From NCBI GenBank assembly GCA_934045905.1, contig OW203766.1, positions 26,530,309-26,594,308 of the forward strand: 64,000 nt of DNA. Reading direction: 5' to 3'. Under the pieces are notes generated by a model that saw nothing but the letters and a program-made list of their open reading frames with translations, searched no databases and was not told the origin of the DNA. Of the stretch, positions 49,291 to 60,880 are shown one piece after another. Each line of letters starts with the position of its first letter. The stretch's first letter is position 1. The DNA comes from Leuctra nigra. Its lineage: Eukaryota; Arthropoda; Insecta; Plecoptera; Leuctridae. Made by a program: the position numbers and the translations under genes.

Positions 49291-52200
49291 CATATTTTAT
49301 TTATTATACGTATACGTACACATTGACTTCGTTTTAAAAAAAACAAATAGGATTGGTACATTTAAATAAAATCTTCATGTCTATTTTCATGTCTAAATGT
49401 GAATTTTGTCTTCCACTACATACTTTTGGAAAACTCTAATGGAATATCTCATGATTAATATTTCGGTCTGTATTCATTAAGTCCCTTTAAACTACGCCAC
49501 TGGGTCTTTGGTAAACGCGAGAGGGTGTACAAATGGTTGAGCACCCCTTTGGGGAAACCCCTCCCCGCACAGTTGGCATAGAAGGGTGAGAAGGGAGATG
49601 GTCTGGGTGGCGGACGACTTTACTTTCTCAATTCGAAGAATGAAATTGAGGAGGAGAAAGTGATTTTATTCCTTCTGTTCAGAACAATTTGAGAAGTTCA
49701 GTGATTTATCTATATGTCGCTGTATCGGCGCTGGGTGCGTTATGCAGAGCCGTTTGTTGGAGTCACAGTCTTTTTGGAAACAAAGTGCTGTACTTTGGTC
49801 CATTCCATCGCTCAACGCCGTCTAGGGGACTTTCTTGCAAGTTATCTATCAATCAAGTTTGAAGCCATGAAAATGTTCAATGTTTTACGGAGGTCCGTGA
49901 AATTATTTCTTGAATTTCACGTATCAATTTTATAATCAAGGCTCAAGTAATAGATCGTATGTTTCATCCAAACCTTGGGTACATCCCAAAGCACCAATTT
50001 TTACTTTGCCAGTGTTGCTTTGCTGCAATTGTTATATTTTTCTTGATTCAAAAACTGTCAAAATGTTGTTTAAATTTTTTAACATTTTGTCAAAGTTCTG
50101 TTAACTTTTGTATGCTTTCTCACAAAAGTAAATTTGTGTGTGCAATTTATATGAAATATACCTAAGTATTTTTAAGGAAAAGCTTCCATCTATAAAGAAA
50201 CGAATTTCAGCTACTGATACTCGTATAAACTCTCCCTGAATAAATTATGAATGTATGTCTCTGTAGTCTCTACCCTCACTTTTTAATATAAGTTTACACG
50301 GGGACTTTGAAAATGCAACCAAAAGTCTTCAATTAAATTTAATACGAATCCAACATAAAGAAAACACCCCCACAAAAGCATCCACAACAGCGAACACAAT
50401 GTCTCGAATTGCCCATCCTTCAAACCCACACACATCTGAATCATACAGCTAGAGAATGTGACATTTCAAGGGAGCATCCCCTCTTGCTCTTCCCTATGTC
50501 TTGTCTTCCCCTCTAACGATATTTCCCTCGCTCGAAGATATCATGCAATTGCATTGAGGCAAGATAAACGTCATGAAATAATTGGATTGTATGTTTGACT
50601 CTGTGCATATTTACATGTTAAATCAAGCGTAACCTCATTGTAGTGCCTGTGAGTGATATGGTGCTCAACAGATAGAGTATAGTCTGTGTGTTCCCACTTT
50701 GGCCCGTGGATGGTGCTCAATAGTATATCTTTTCATTCACGCATTATGGCCCGTGGGAATTGTGTGTTATTTTTTTCTCAACAGATACTTAGTATAGTTG
50801 GTTCATTCGCGCATTGGCCAGTGGGCTCATCAGTAAAATATAAAAAGGAAAATAGCTCCTAAAAATGACAGGAAATTACGAAAAATCTGGAAATCAGATA
50901 GTTGAGATCTCTTGTTTTTCTCACGGGCCAATGCTACGGTGGAAACTGTAGAGTATGTCTTGAGAAAGATGTCAGAAATCATCTATGCGTAACAATGACT
51001 TGTTAAGTTCTAAAGGGCCGAAACCACTGTGGACAGACTGTACAGCATGTCTGATTAAGCAAGATATTGAGGGGGCGGAGGTTCATATCAGAAATCATCT
51101 GGGCGGAACTAAGACTCGTGACGAATCTATCTTTGAGTCGGATACAGAGTGTATTGGCTGTTGTTAAAGAGGGTGAGATAAGTTATTAGAATGATTTACT
51201 TGTGACTGGCAATAGGGAATTTTCTTGCACCATTGGTCGATGGAAACCGTAAGCGACAATAAAGTGAATGCAGTCTTAATTTCAGTTGATATGTTGCAGA
51301 CCCAGTTTACTGTCTGATCTTTAATTTCATCTGAAGATCGTTCTTATTGAAATCTTGGCATCCGTTACGTTGCCAAATGGTGTCATGCCAATTTGTAACT
51401 GTTGCATTTCCACTTAGTTCAAAGTAAGCAAATGACATATGAAATGTTTTAGTACAATGTGCATGCACTTATTTTATGTTACAACTGCGACAAAGAATAC
51501 AAGTCATCTTACAAGAACTCGAAGTACATATCTACATATTTGACATCAAATCTTACCTAGTTCCATTTCAAAGTAAAATTCTGTTTCATGCGCTGCTAAA
51601 TCTTTTACTAAACGGTATACCTAATTTTCAAACTAAAATCCCAAATATACCATTTTAGACATATATCTTTGCAATCTAAGGCATACCTTTGATTGCTTAC
51701 TTTTCATCCTGGTATTTTCATTCAATTTGCCCTTTTTTAATTTTACTAATCCTTGTAAATGAAAGATTGCTGATAGTTGAAATGAAAAGGTAGACGCTCA
51801 TCTTAGGTAATCCAACTTAGCTTTAAATAGAGCTCAACTGGATGAAATGGAACAGAGCTGAACAAGTTGATCGGATAGCGAAGGAAATTGTATAACTATT
51901 GAGATAGAAAAAACACTAACTGTATTATATGAAATTGCTATTTCCTCGAGTTTCAATTGGATATCCGATCGAGCTGTCTAGAATTCCAACTTGCAAGGAA
52001 ATCACGTATTATTACATAGTAAAGTTCGTAATCGAGTGATTCAATATCTTTCTCCGGCGAATTAGAGTTAATAGAATCCCGTGCCGAATAAAACAAAGAG
52101 TCGCGAGGTAAATTGTTGCTCAGTTACACTTGCAGGAAGAGATTATAGAGGAGCAACAGTTGGCGCTTATTTTTCAGAGACTCAATTTGGTCCACCGGCG

Positions 52201-52489
52201 TTCTTGATTGCGTATCTAACGATCGAGATAAATCCTGCCTAATTATACATTGATATTGAAGTCGCTGCACCACATTGCGATATTGTTACAAATACAAATT
52301 ATGTCCACTATAACGCCTCGACCATTAAAGTGACCGTAGCGAGAGTACCGTTCATACGGTATAGTCAACTACATATGTCCTGATAAAACTGGACCCTTAC
52401 AGAGGCTACCAGTCGTACGCAGACGTAGTGTTAGTTGCCTTTTGATATTTTGTATACTCTTGCGGTGGTGGTGGACGAAATTTGTAAAA
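49291..52489. other. Gene-free stretch with degenerate local repeats
   Basis: At 49494-49525, CACTGGGTCTTTGGTAAACG resembles part of the neighbouring 114-bp unit. At 50690-50830, three degenerate units share a GGCCCGTGG/GGCCAGTGG string with TCATTC-CGCATT before it and CTCAACAGATA-like sequence nearby. TCAGAAATCATCT occurs at 50972 and 51088. No gene is supportable. Confidence 0.45.
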
Positions 52490-52720
52490 TCTCTCTGTGA
52501 AATTTTGGGAACACACTAATATCATGAGCGGTCACGTGTTTAATTTTTTAATAAGATCATGTGATTGGTTGAAAATTAAAATTAACCCGTTTGACTGATT
52601 ACTACAAATTTTGCATGGACATTAGACCCAACTTTTTAGGAGTTTTTGACAATATTCAGACAAATCTCACAAGAACTTCCAAGAGCTTTTACCATTTTAA
52701 GGACATTTTATGTTTGATTT
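52490..52720 (+). repeat. Family A-related fragment
   Basis: GTTTGACTGATTACTACAAA, TTTTGACAATATTCAGACAA and CATTTTAAGGACATTTTATG follow the same order as the tail half of the copy at 57549-58152 (GTTTGACCGATCAAC; CCCATTTTCAGACTAATC; TTTTATTTTAAGGTCATTTT). Both termini are missing. Confidence 0.5.
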
Positions 52721-53879
52721 TAAATATTAGTCAAATTATTCAAAGAAATTATTACTGCTCCTTTGACGTAATTTATTAGATTGTACACAATGTTCCTATA
52801 TTTTTAGACATCAATAAGTCTGCAAGCAAGGAACTCAATAAATAAATCTTGAAATGTCGGAAATAGTCGTAAAACCCATTTTCTATTCGACACTAAAATA
52901 TTCACTTTCTTTTTCTTTTTCTTGTAACGTGTGAAATTGTGCAGACATGAAATAGTGTTGTCCCGTCACTTTTCATACGAAAAATCTATCAATTTTTACA
53001 TTTTACATCGTTGAAGTCTAAGTATGTAGTATTACCCGAATCAAGATGTTAAATCAAAATAGAAAACAGCAACCTGGTTAACAATTTTTACTTTTTGAAC
53101 GAAATTGTAAATAAATAAAAAATTAGATACAAAATTGTCTCAAACTTGATCTCGAGTTTTGATGAAAAAGATCTAAAATCTAAGGTCACGAAATTGAGCA
53201 TAATTTAGTTAATATCCATTGTCTTTGACCTAATACCTACCCCGTTTCTCCAAGCGCCCCAATATTCAAGATCCCAGCTGCAATTCTGACAAAATGCAAT
53301 GTCACTCCACAAGTATCTCAGAGAGCCACCGCAATCTACGTCCGAATACCAATGTCATCCCGAATCTCACAAGTGCAATTGATAAGTTAATCCAGTCCCC
53401 TCCTCATCTGGCTTATCCTCTCTGATTTCATCCCAGGAGCTGTCTATCCGTCAGATGGGGGATGCTGGGTACATTGTCACAGAGTGAGAGGGGTTATTCA
53501 CATGTCCGAGGGAGTGCGATTGAGAAGTGTTGCTGACAATGACATCTGAATGCCAACAAAAAGTAGACTTATAATTGTTGTTCGTCATATCTGGTGGAAG
53601 ACCGTATTACACTAGATGCTTACGACCTAAATAGAAATTATTTAGCTTTTCACCACAAGTACACTGAATTGCTGAATGAAACATTATTATGAGGTTTTCC
53701 AGAGCATAAAATTTTTTCCAGGAAAGGGGGGGAGTTGGAGCCTGGTTCTTTCATTCGAAGAAATTTGGTGACTTTTAGGCATGATCTGCAAGGAACAACT
53801 GCCTGGCAATGTAATTTTCTTCCGATTTGAGCCATAACTGTGAACATTTTTAGAATTAAAAAACAGAGCACATCGATGC
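52721..53879. other. Gene-free stretch
   Basis: Non-coding by inspection. A somewhat GC-richer segment lies at about 53230-53510 without a convincing frame. Confidence 0.4.
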
Positions 53880-54177
53880 CCCAGTGCAGAACTGAGACAT
53901 CTCCAAAATCATAGTTTTGATATAAATCGACTATAAGATTTCAATATGATGTATCAGTACAGAACTGGGACATTTACATAAGGCTATTTTATAATGGGCA
54001 ATGAGATGTCTCAGTACAGAACTGGAGAATGTTATAGAGAGACATCCGCGATCTCGTGGAGGAAAATGAAACTAAAAGAAATCTCAGTACAGGACTGGAT
54101 AGAGCTTAAAATTCTGAATCCAATGATATATAATTTAAATTTTTAATTTTTTGGAGATGTCTCAGTTCTGCACTGGG
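53880..54177. mobile_element. 298-bp MITE with 29-bp terminal inverted repeats
   Basis: The left end CCCAGTGCAGAACTGAGACA TCTCCAAAA (shown in two parts) is the exact reverse complement of the right end (54149-54177). The interior carries further degenerate copies of the same motif: AGTACAGAACTGGGACAT (about 53955), TCTCAGTACAGAACTGGAG (about 54009) and TCTCAGTACAGGACTGG (about 54084). No target duplication could be assigned. Confidence 0.85.
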
Positions 54178-54351
54178 TGAAATAACAGTCTACTATTCTG
54201 GAAATAAGCCAATCAAAACTTAGGTAGGTACTGAATTTATTTTTCGGCATGGATTTTCCGTATTTTTTTCGGTCTCTGAGGAAGTTCGGGGAAAATGTGC
54301 CGCCATTTGTGAATTGTTACAAATTTTATTTTGAGAGATGAGATTTGTTTG

Positions 54352-54516
54352 TAAAGCCCCATTTACACGGTGCAATTTCTTGAACAACTTCTGTGTCACA
54401 AAAGTTCTGCACATGTGCAGATTCCCTTTATCATCTCAAAAGTGAAGCTGCGCACGAGCAGAACTTCTGTGGCACAGAAGTTGTTCAAGAAATTGCACCG
54501 TGAAAATGGGGCTTTA
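54352..54516. mobile_element. 165-bp hairpin MITE
   Basis: The left arm starts TAAAGCCCCATTTACACGG and the right arm ends CCGTGAAAATGGGGCTTTA. About 59-bp arms (including GTGCAATTTCTTGAACAACT and its complement) pair with few mismatches around a loop of about 45 bases. Confidence 0.85.
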
Positions 54517-54790
54517 TATGACTAAAATCAATGTTTTTCAAACTTATTTTCGTTTCACATCTGTATAGGTATATTCTTCAAAATCAGATACAAATTTCAA
54601 GTCATATTGTTAAATCATGGTCTGTTTCTACAATGGAAATTCATTTTTTATTGAATACATATACAGATAGTTTTATCTCGCAAAATCTGTTTAAATCTCT
54701 CGAATCCTCTTGGTTTAGTATGTAGCCATAAATCTGAACGAAGTACGGATGCGATGTTGCCAAGTGTAGTCCGCTCTTGAGCCGAGGGAT

Positions 54791-55084
54791 TTAAGAAAAG
54801 GAAGAAGTGCTATTGTACGAGACAGTTTCTTCTTCCCCACTTGCCACATCGCTAAGCGACAGAACTTGACAGTTGCAATCACAAGAATGGCTGCAAGCTG
54901 TCTTCTCGGTACAGCCAGAGAGATTGACGTGACAGGACAAGTGAAGGGTTGTGGCTTGACACCCAAGTAAATTAAAATACCCGAGGCGATACTTCGAAAT
55001 ATTTGAACCAATTAAAGTTGCGATGCAAGCGCGAGCGATTTTGCAGCTTGTTGCGGGTACTTTTTTGGATACGATTGGAGACAA
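54791..55084 (-). CDS. Uncharacterised cysteine-rich open frame (weak)
   Basis: Minus-strand frame whose distal half reads LGCQATTLHLSCHVNLSGC, then TEKTACSHSCDCNCQVL and an acidic, Ser/Thr-rich end before a stop. Eight Cys in about 30 residues would suit a secreted domain. It has no ATG at its start, no family I recognise and no clear acceptor. A second open frame overlaps it on the same strand (54715-55011), so at most one is real. Confidence 0.2.
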   Translation of the reverse strand: MSPIVSKKVPATSCKIARACIATLIGSNISKYRLGYFNLLGCQATTLHLSCHVNLSGCTEKTACSHSCDCNCQVLSLSDVASGEEETVSYNSTSSFS

Positions 55085-55356
55085 AATGGTTTGACGAAAT
55101 GATTTGACATTTTAATCATATTAGATAAAAGACAAACTTAAGGTTATCACTTGGTACATTTGTAATTTTTTGCTTCGTTAATTAGTAATAATTAGTTGAT
55201 TTTTGGTGAAAAATTTTCTATATTCTTTTCTCAATGGGTGTCGTATGAAATTTAATTTAAAAAATGTACCAACTAATAAACTTAAGTTTGTCTTTTATCT
55301 AATCATGATTAAAATTTGAGATCAATTGGTTCACGGGTGTTGTCTCTAATCGTATC
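55068..55356. repeat. 289-bp fold-back element
   Basis: GATACGATTGGAGACAA at the left pairs with TTGTCTCTAATCGTATC at the right. Inside, AATCATATTAGATAAAAGAC and ACAAACTTAAG pair with CTTAAGTTTGTCTTTTATCT, and GGTACATTT pairs with AAATGTACC. Arms are about 95 bp. MITE-like and moderately diverged. Confidence 0.8.
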
Positions 55357-57548
55357 GGAAATGTCATAGTTTTAAGCGGTTTTGTTGAATAACCCGGGCC
55401 TAATTAACAATGCTAGAAGTAAAAATAAAAATTGCAACTAAAATACAATCAGACTGATCATGTGAACATCCTATCAAAGTTCCACCCACTTATGAAACAA
55501 TTTTTCTCTCTCACTTTTCTAAAACTGCCGAAAGCTTGTATCACTTAAAAAACAGCATAAAATTACAGAATTGATCTTAAAAAAAATGTTGAAAAATGTT
55601 GAAAAATAGCGTTTTTAATAGAAATTTTATATTTAAGGAGATGAATATCAATTATTGCAAGTAAATTTGTAGCAGCTGCTCATTAATTTAGTTAAAATTA
55701 TATTTATTTGTAGTAAGTACTATACTTATTTTGGTAAATAAATACGTACATTAATGTATAAAAATCACCATACTTGAAATCCCACATATTAATAAAATCT
55801 ATCCATCCTGTCCTGTCCTGTCCACTACACATTCTTAGCTGAAAACTGCCACACCTTTTCAGCTCAACTACCATTCCGCTGCCACCAGAAAGTTTTTCAC
55901 AAGATTGAATCGTCTTCGTTCGAGCAAAATGAACTGTTTTTGCCATTCTTGAAGCAAACAACATTACGCATGGACGATGAAGTCACGAAACAATTTCAAT
56001 ACGTTTTATAGAAGCTGGCCGAAACTCTCGAATTGTTGCGTAGATCCGTTGCAATTTAGTTAGTGGGTGGGGGGGGGGGAGTTTCTTCCGGTTGAAGTAA
56101 CCAACAAAGAGGGATGCCAACATTACTTGGCGCGACAATAATGCCAACTTGCACACTGGACTAAGCAGCAAATGTACAGTATTAACTGTCGTGGGGGGGG
56201 GGGGGGGGGGGGGGGCTGGAGCAATGGAATGCAATTATATTGCAAACTACAGGCGTCTTACGGAGTGTGATATTTTATTTTTTTGTGTTATGCGACGTGA
56301 ATTCAAGCAAGGGGTTAATTTAATTGTTATTTGAAAACTTTGTTGGAGTGAAATGATTAAAAAGTAAGAATTATTACAAAAGTGACTCGTGTTAAACCAG
56401 AATTACAGAATTAATATTTCGAATAATAAACACTCATATAGGTAAATGACCGAAGATCGATTTATGTTATTCATTTATGATTTTGTTGGTTGATGTGTTT
56501 CAATTTTCAAAATGATCTCTTCATATAAATAATGTGAAGAAAAACCACGGTAAGGAAATGTAGAATGTACCATCTAGAAATGTAGAATCTAGTGATACAG
56601 TGTAGAAGCACTGTAAGAATGGCAACCTCGAAACATAATAAAGTTAAGACATTTGACTTCCATCCAGCTATTATAAAAACAATTTATTAACATTATTAAA
56701 TAATATAATTACGATAGCAGTTACTAAAATCGTATTCAGAATCGAGCTAAATGACTATGGCTTGATAGTAGAATTCAAGGTCATCATGCTTACTGTGAAT
56801 GGATTCATTGATCTAAATTGATAGTCATATTAATTCATCATACAAATGTTTGAGTTTTTTCCCGTTTTTCAGTTTGTGTTTTGCATTACAACATATTTAC
56901 TTTTCGTATACAACCGAAAGCCATGCATTTTACATCAATGTTTAAATTTCATTAATAAAACAACCCCCTTTTAATACAACAAACAAAAAAAACATAACAT
57001 GCTGTCGTGGTATAATTACTTAGCTAAATCTGTTACAACCTCTGTATTTACCAACATTCAATTGCCTATAATTAAATTTACCGCATACATGTATGATTTA
57101 TCAATATAAATCAACATTATACGTTCATAAAAAAACAAGTGTATGATATACCTATGTCCACGCATGAAATCAATTCGTCGAACTAGTAGATGTGATTTTA
57201 TACTGTTTCGCAGCAAACCAACGTTAATTAAACCTAATTTATGATATTCCCTGTGCTCTATGACAAATAACTCACGGGCAGCGTTGCAAGCACAATATTA
57301 TTATTGAATTGCATGGCATCATTAGTGTTCGCAAGGTTTTGCCCGACGGCTAGAAGTACCAGGCTTGCGGTACGTATTACAGTACAAATAATTAATTAAC
57401 AATGTAGCAGTTTAATCAGTTTCGAATACGCTCATGTCATTGAGGAAAAGGGTTACATCAATTTAAGGGTTCTCGATACGTCGAAATCATAAATAGCGTA
57501 AAAAGGAAGCAAAACTGTGTTCAAATTACGTAAAATTGATTTATTGTT
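55357..57548. other. Gene-free stretch with two poly-G runs
   Basis: G11 at 56069-56079 and an uninterrupted G23 at 56193-56215, both within 150 bp. Otherwise AT-rich. The Pro-rich and Gly-rich frames across these runs are artefacts of the homopolymers. Confidence 0.5.
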
Positions 57549-58152
57549 GAGTGAGGGAAGCGAGCGACTCCTTTTGGCTCTTAATGTATTTTTTCTTTTT
57601 GTTATTGAGGCTATACATGTCACAGTTTTTCTTCGATCGTGCTGAAATTTTGCATACATGCATTATGGACCGTTTATGGGCATTGTAGGTCCTACACCTT
57701 TTTGAAATCCGAGGATTGGTTCAAATTTAAAAAAAAACTTTCGATTGGTTAGTCCAATCAATTTGAAATGTTGACAAGTCGTTACGACCAACATTGTCCC
57801 CAATCTTACAAAGTTGCATCCAAATCCTCCCATTGGTTAAAATTTAAAACCAGCTTTCCTTTGAATTTTGAAATTTAAACTAGAATCGTTTGACCGATCA
57901 ACTTTAAACTTAGACATTTTTGCCCATTTTCAGACTAATCTGTATGTACCTTCAAAAGCTATTTTTATTTTAAGGTCATTTTGTTCTATAATCTTGAATT
58001 CTTTGCTAATTTATGCCAGGAATTTGAACTATTTCAGCAGTGCTATCTTGATGCTTCCGTTCCAAGGCCCGTAGAGCCAAGCTTTACAAACGCATCAAAT
58101 CGCATTCAGTACGAAGGCTCGCTCCACAATGCGTTACACGAGCGTTTTCCTC
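57549..58152 (+). repeat. Family A repeat, best single full-length copy
   Basis: Runs from GAGTGAGGGAAGCGAGCG ACTCCTTTTGGCTCTTAAT, through CTTCGATCGTGCTGAAATTT, several TTAAAATTTAAA-type blocks around CCCATTGG, to GCGTTACACGAGCGTTTTCC at about 58152. About 604 bp. It has no long open frame conserved between copies, no terminal inverted repeat and no A tail, so its class is undetermined. Confidence 0.75.
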
Positions 58153-58689
58153 GTATTTAAAACATGTTTTCATTAATTATTCAGTGCATCCAAAGTATAC
58201 ACACAAATTGTATTTTAAAGACATTTTCAGTTTTGTGTCGGTAAATATGACTTTGCCTGAATTACTACAAGTTTCAAAATGTACGATGACTTATGGACGG
58301 TGAACTAACTTCATTTAATCGTGGAAGTACGACGTTATGCTTGCATGTAGTCATTCTATGCATTGCCCTTAAGCCTCACTAATATTGTATCGAAACATCT
58401 TAGTTAGAAGACAAAAATATCTCCAATGTAAAGTTATTACGATACGAAATATTAATTCATTTCTCATATTTGAGTTGTGTTTAGAAATGTAAACTTGTTG
58501 TTTAGAACTTATGGAAAATTAGTGAAATACACTTATGAAGAGATTTTGGGGATATCTTTTGGAAGATCCAGTCATATTGTCATCTCAACCATTTTCTTCT
58601 ATTGCTATCGATACATCATATCCGATCATATTGGTAAGGATATATTTTATGATTCATAAAATGTCTACAGAGGGTTTGGTACAGAGGCT
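58153..58689. other. Gene-free stretch
   Basis: AT-rich non-coding; nothing supportable. Confidence 0.4.
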
Positions 58690-58849
58690 GATAAAGGTGG
58701 AGGGTCGAACACTTATCTCTCCCAAAACACCCAGTCTCTCCCAACGGCAGCAAGCGACCAGGACTTGCGGTCACCCATCCAAGTACTTGCCGCGCTCGAT
58801 GTTGGTGATCTCACGAGAACTGTGGTATCCAATAAGCCGGCCTACAACA
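58690..58849 (-). mobile_element. 5S rRNA-derived SINE (SINE3-like) or 5S pseudogene
   Basis: On the minus strand, GGATACCACAGTTCTCGTGA then GATCACC, and GCGCGGCAAGTACTTGGATG followed by GGTGACCGC (about 58840-58768), match the 5S rRNA core, including the internal promoter. About 20 bases normally between the two blocks are missing. A non-5S body follows (TGGGAGAGACTGGGTGTT). The deletion and extra body argue for a SINE or retro-pseudogene rather than a working 5S gene. Confidence 0.7.
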
Positions 58850-59565
58850 TTGTGATATTAAAATATGAACATGAAATTGCCAGTTTGTGGACCTATCTTG
58901 TAGATACGCTTGTGTGTAGGTATGCGTTAATTACAGCTTTGAGTACCGCTAGGGTATACATAGGGCTAAGTAATTACTAATTACTAAACACTTTCAACAA
59001 TTGCTATTAACGCAATTGGGGTAATTGAACTAGGATTAGAGTACAGGTCAGTCGAGAAGTTTCTAACGATTCCGTTATTTTACAAAGTGATAAATGTTGC
59101 CTATCGTTGGATTCTCAATATTTTACTTAATCAGTCTGGATAAGGTGATAATGTTTTAAATTAGATGCCTTTGTGTCACAGACCTAAACTAAAAGAACAC
59201 TATTTGCCATATTGTCAAATCGTAGAGCCACCGGCCACGTATATACTTCTTTATTCTTCTCGTCTTCCCATCTTCTTGGGATGTCGCATTCTTCTTGACG
59301 CAATGCGAATTTTTTTTTTAATTTGTTTAAATTTACATTTATGGTTAATATTTGAAATGTCAGCCTTATTTTATGCCAAATGCAGACACAAAGATAAGTG
59401 TATCGCTTGGCAGCAGTACATGGGCGAATTGATTTCACTGATAAAAGGTTTAGCAAGCTTTAGCTTGACCCTCCTTTTAGATCTTAATTTTTGTAGGCAC
59501 AGGGGTACGCTTTTTACAAGCTTTTGTTTTTGTGCAGCATAAAGTGAAAAGTAAAGTATAAACTA
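58850..59565. other. Gene-free stretch
   Basis: The 125-codon plus frame at 59165-59542 and the minus frame over it lack recognisable features. No gene is called. Confidence 0.4.
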
Positions 59566-60690
59566 CCCAGAAAAAACACTCCGTGTAAAAATACCAGCCA
59601 AGTCTCTTTAACTATAAAAAAAAATAGAAGAAATCTAAAAATTCAGCACTGAAAAGGAGTGATATCAAAAAAGGAGCCAAGTCAACGAATTTTCCAAATT
59701 TTAATCGTACCATTGAAATAAAAATATCAACCCCCGAGAAATACTTAAAAAAAGGACTTGGCGCATCGTTTTTTTAAAGACACTTTTCTATCCTAAAAGT
59801 ATAGGAAGAACTCTACAAGTATATTTTCCTGAGTATATCACATTCATTATCGACGAATCATACTACGTTTTAATATAACTAGTACTCTTACCTACTGGCA
59901 GTTTTGGTATTTTGTCAATATTCAGAGGAAATAAACGGATAAACGAATAACGAATAAACGGAAGCGGCCTAGTCTATTCGTTATTGCCACTATTTCTAGG
60001 GTCATATTAATCAATCATACTTCTCAATATCGTGACTGAGGGAAATAGCGAAAGCGCTCATTACAAGAAGGCCGTCAATGAGATTTGTATAAGTGACTAG
60101 TGCACTGAGCCATGCTGCTCAAATAATTACTGACTAGATTTTTATCTAAAGTAATACGTTATGTAATTTATGAATTTTTTTGGTATAAAATGTTAATTAA
60201 TAGCAATTAATTACACGGCGAGAAGGTTCAAAGTATAATGCTGTAGTAGGTATGTTGATGTACCCACAAAACTATAGGTACCTACCAATCACAAACACAA
60301 CTGTTCTGTATTTATTGCTTGTAAGACAATGCTATGTTTCTTTGCGTACTTATATTTAAATTTAAAATATTTTACAGAATGTTCAATATTTAATTTGAAA
60401 GTTTTGTCCCAATTTTTCTAGGCATTTCTGAACTACGTAGTATGTGAGTGGCATAAGCTTAAGAATAGAAAAATGTCTTTAAAAAAACGATGCGCCAAGT
60501 CCTTTTTTTAAGTATTTCTCGGGGGTTGATATTTTTATTTCAATGGTACGATTAAAATTTGGAAAATTCGTTGACTTGGCTCCATTTTTGATATCACTCC
60601 TTTTCAGTGCTGAATTTTTAGATTTCTTCTATTTTTTTTTATAGTTAAAGAGACTTGGCTGGTATTTTTACACGGAGTGTTTTTTCTGGG
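59566..60690. mobile_element. 1125-bp element with 228-bp nearly identical inverted repeats
   Basis: Left arm 59566-59793 and right arm 60463-60690 are reverse complements with only a few differences. Both ends are CCCAGAAAAAACACTCCG. The arms carry GGACTTGGCGCATCG and GGAGCCAAGTCAACG. The 669-bp centre has an AAACGGATAAACGAATAACG tract but no transposase-like frame. It is a non-autonomous long-TIR or foldback transposon. The arm identity implies recent mobility or gene conversion. No clear target duplication is visible (left flank ..AAACTA, right flank ATATCA..). Confidence 0.9.
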
Positions 60691-60880
60691 ATATCACTTC
60701 TTTTGTTAGTTTATTCATACAGCTTGTAGCACATGTCCGAGCAGGGACTAATTTCTTTAAAAAAATACGCCTCAACCGATTTGGTTACTATGAAAAGTTG
60801 CGTTTGGTATAAGATGAAAATGATTATCCAAGAAGAATAGCTTAAGTTTCGTTATAATCGATCCAGCCGTTTTCGATACA

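Noticed and set aside
47837..49369. 510-codon open frame and its 246-, 142- and 132-codon companions
   Set aside because: They are by-products of a stop-free 114-bp tandem repeat, open in several frames on both strands, with indels that shift the frame between units.
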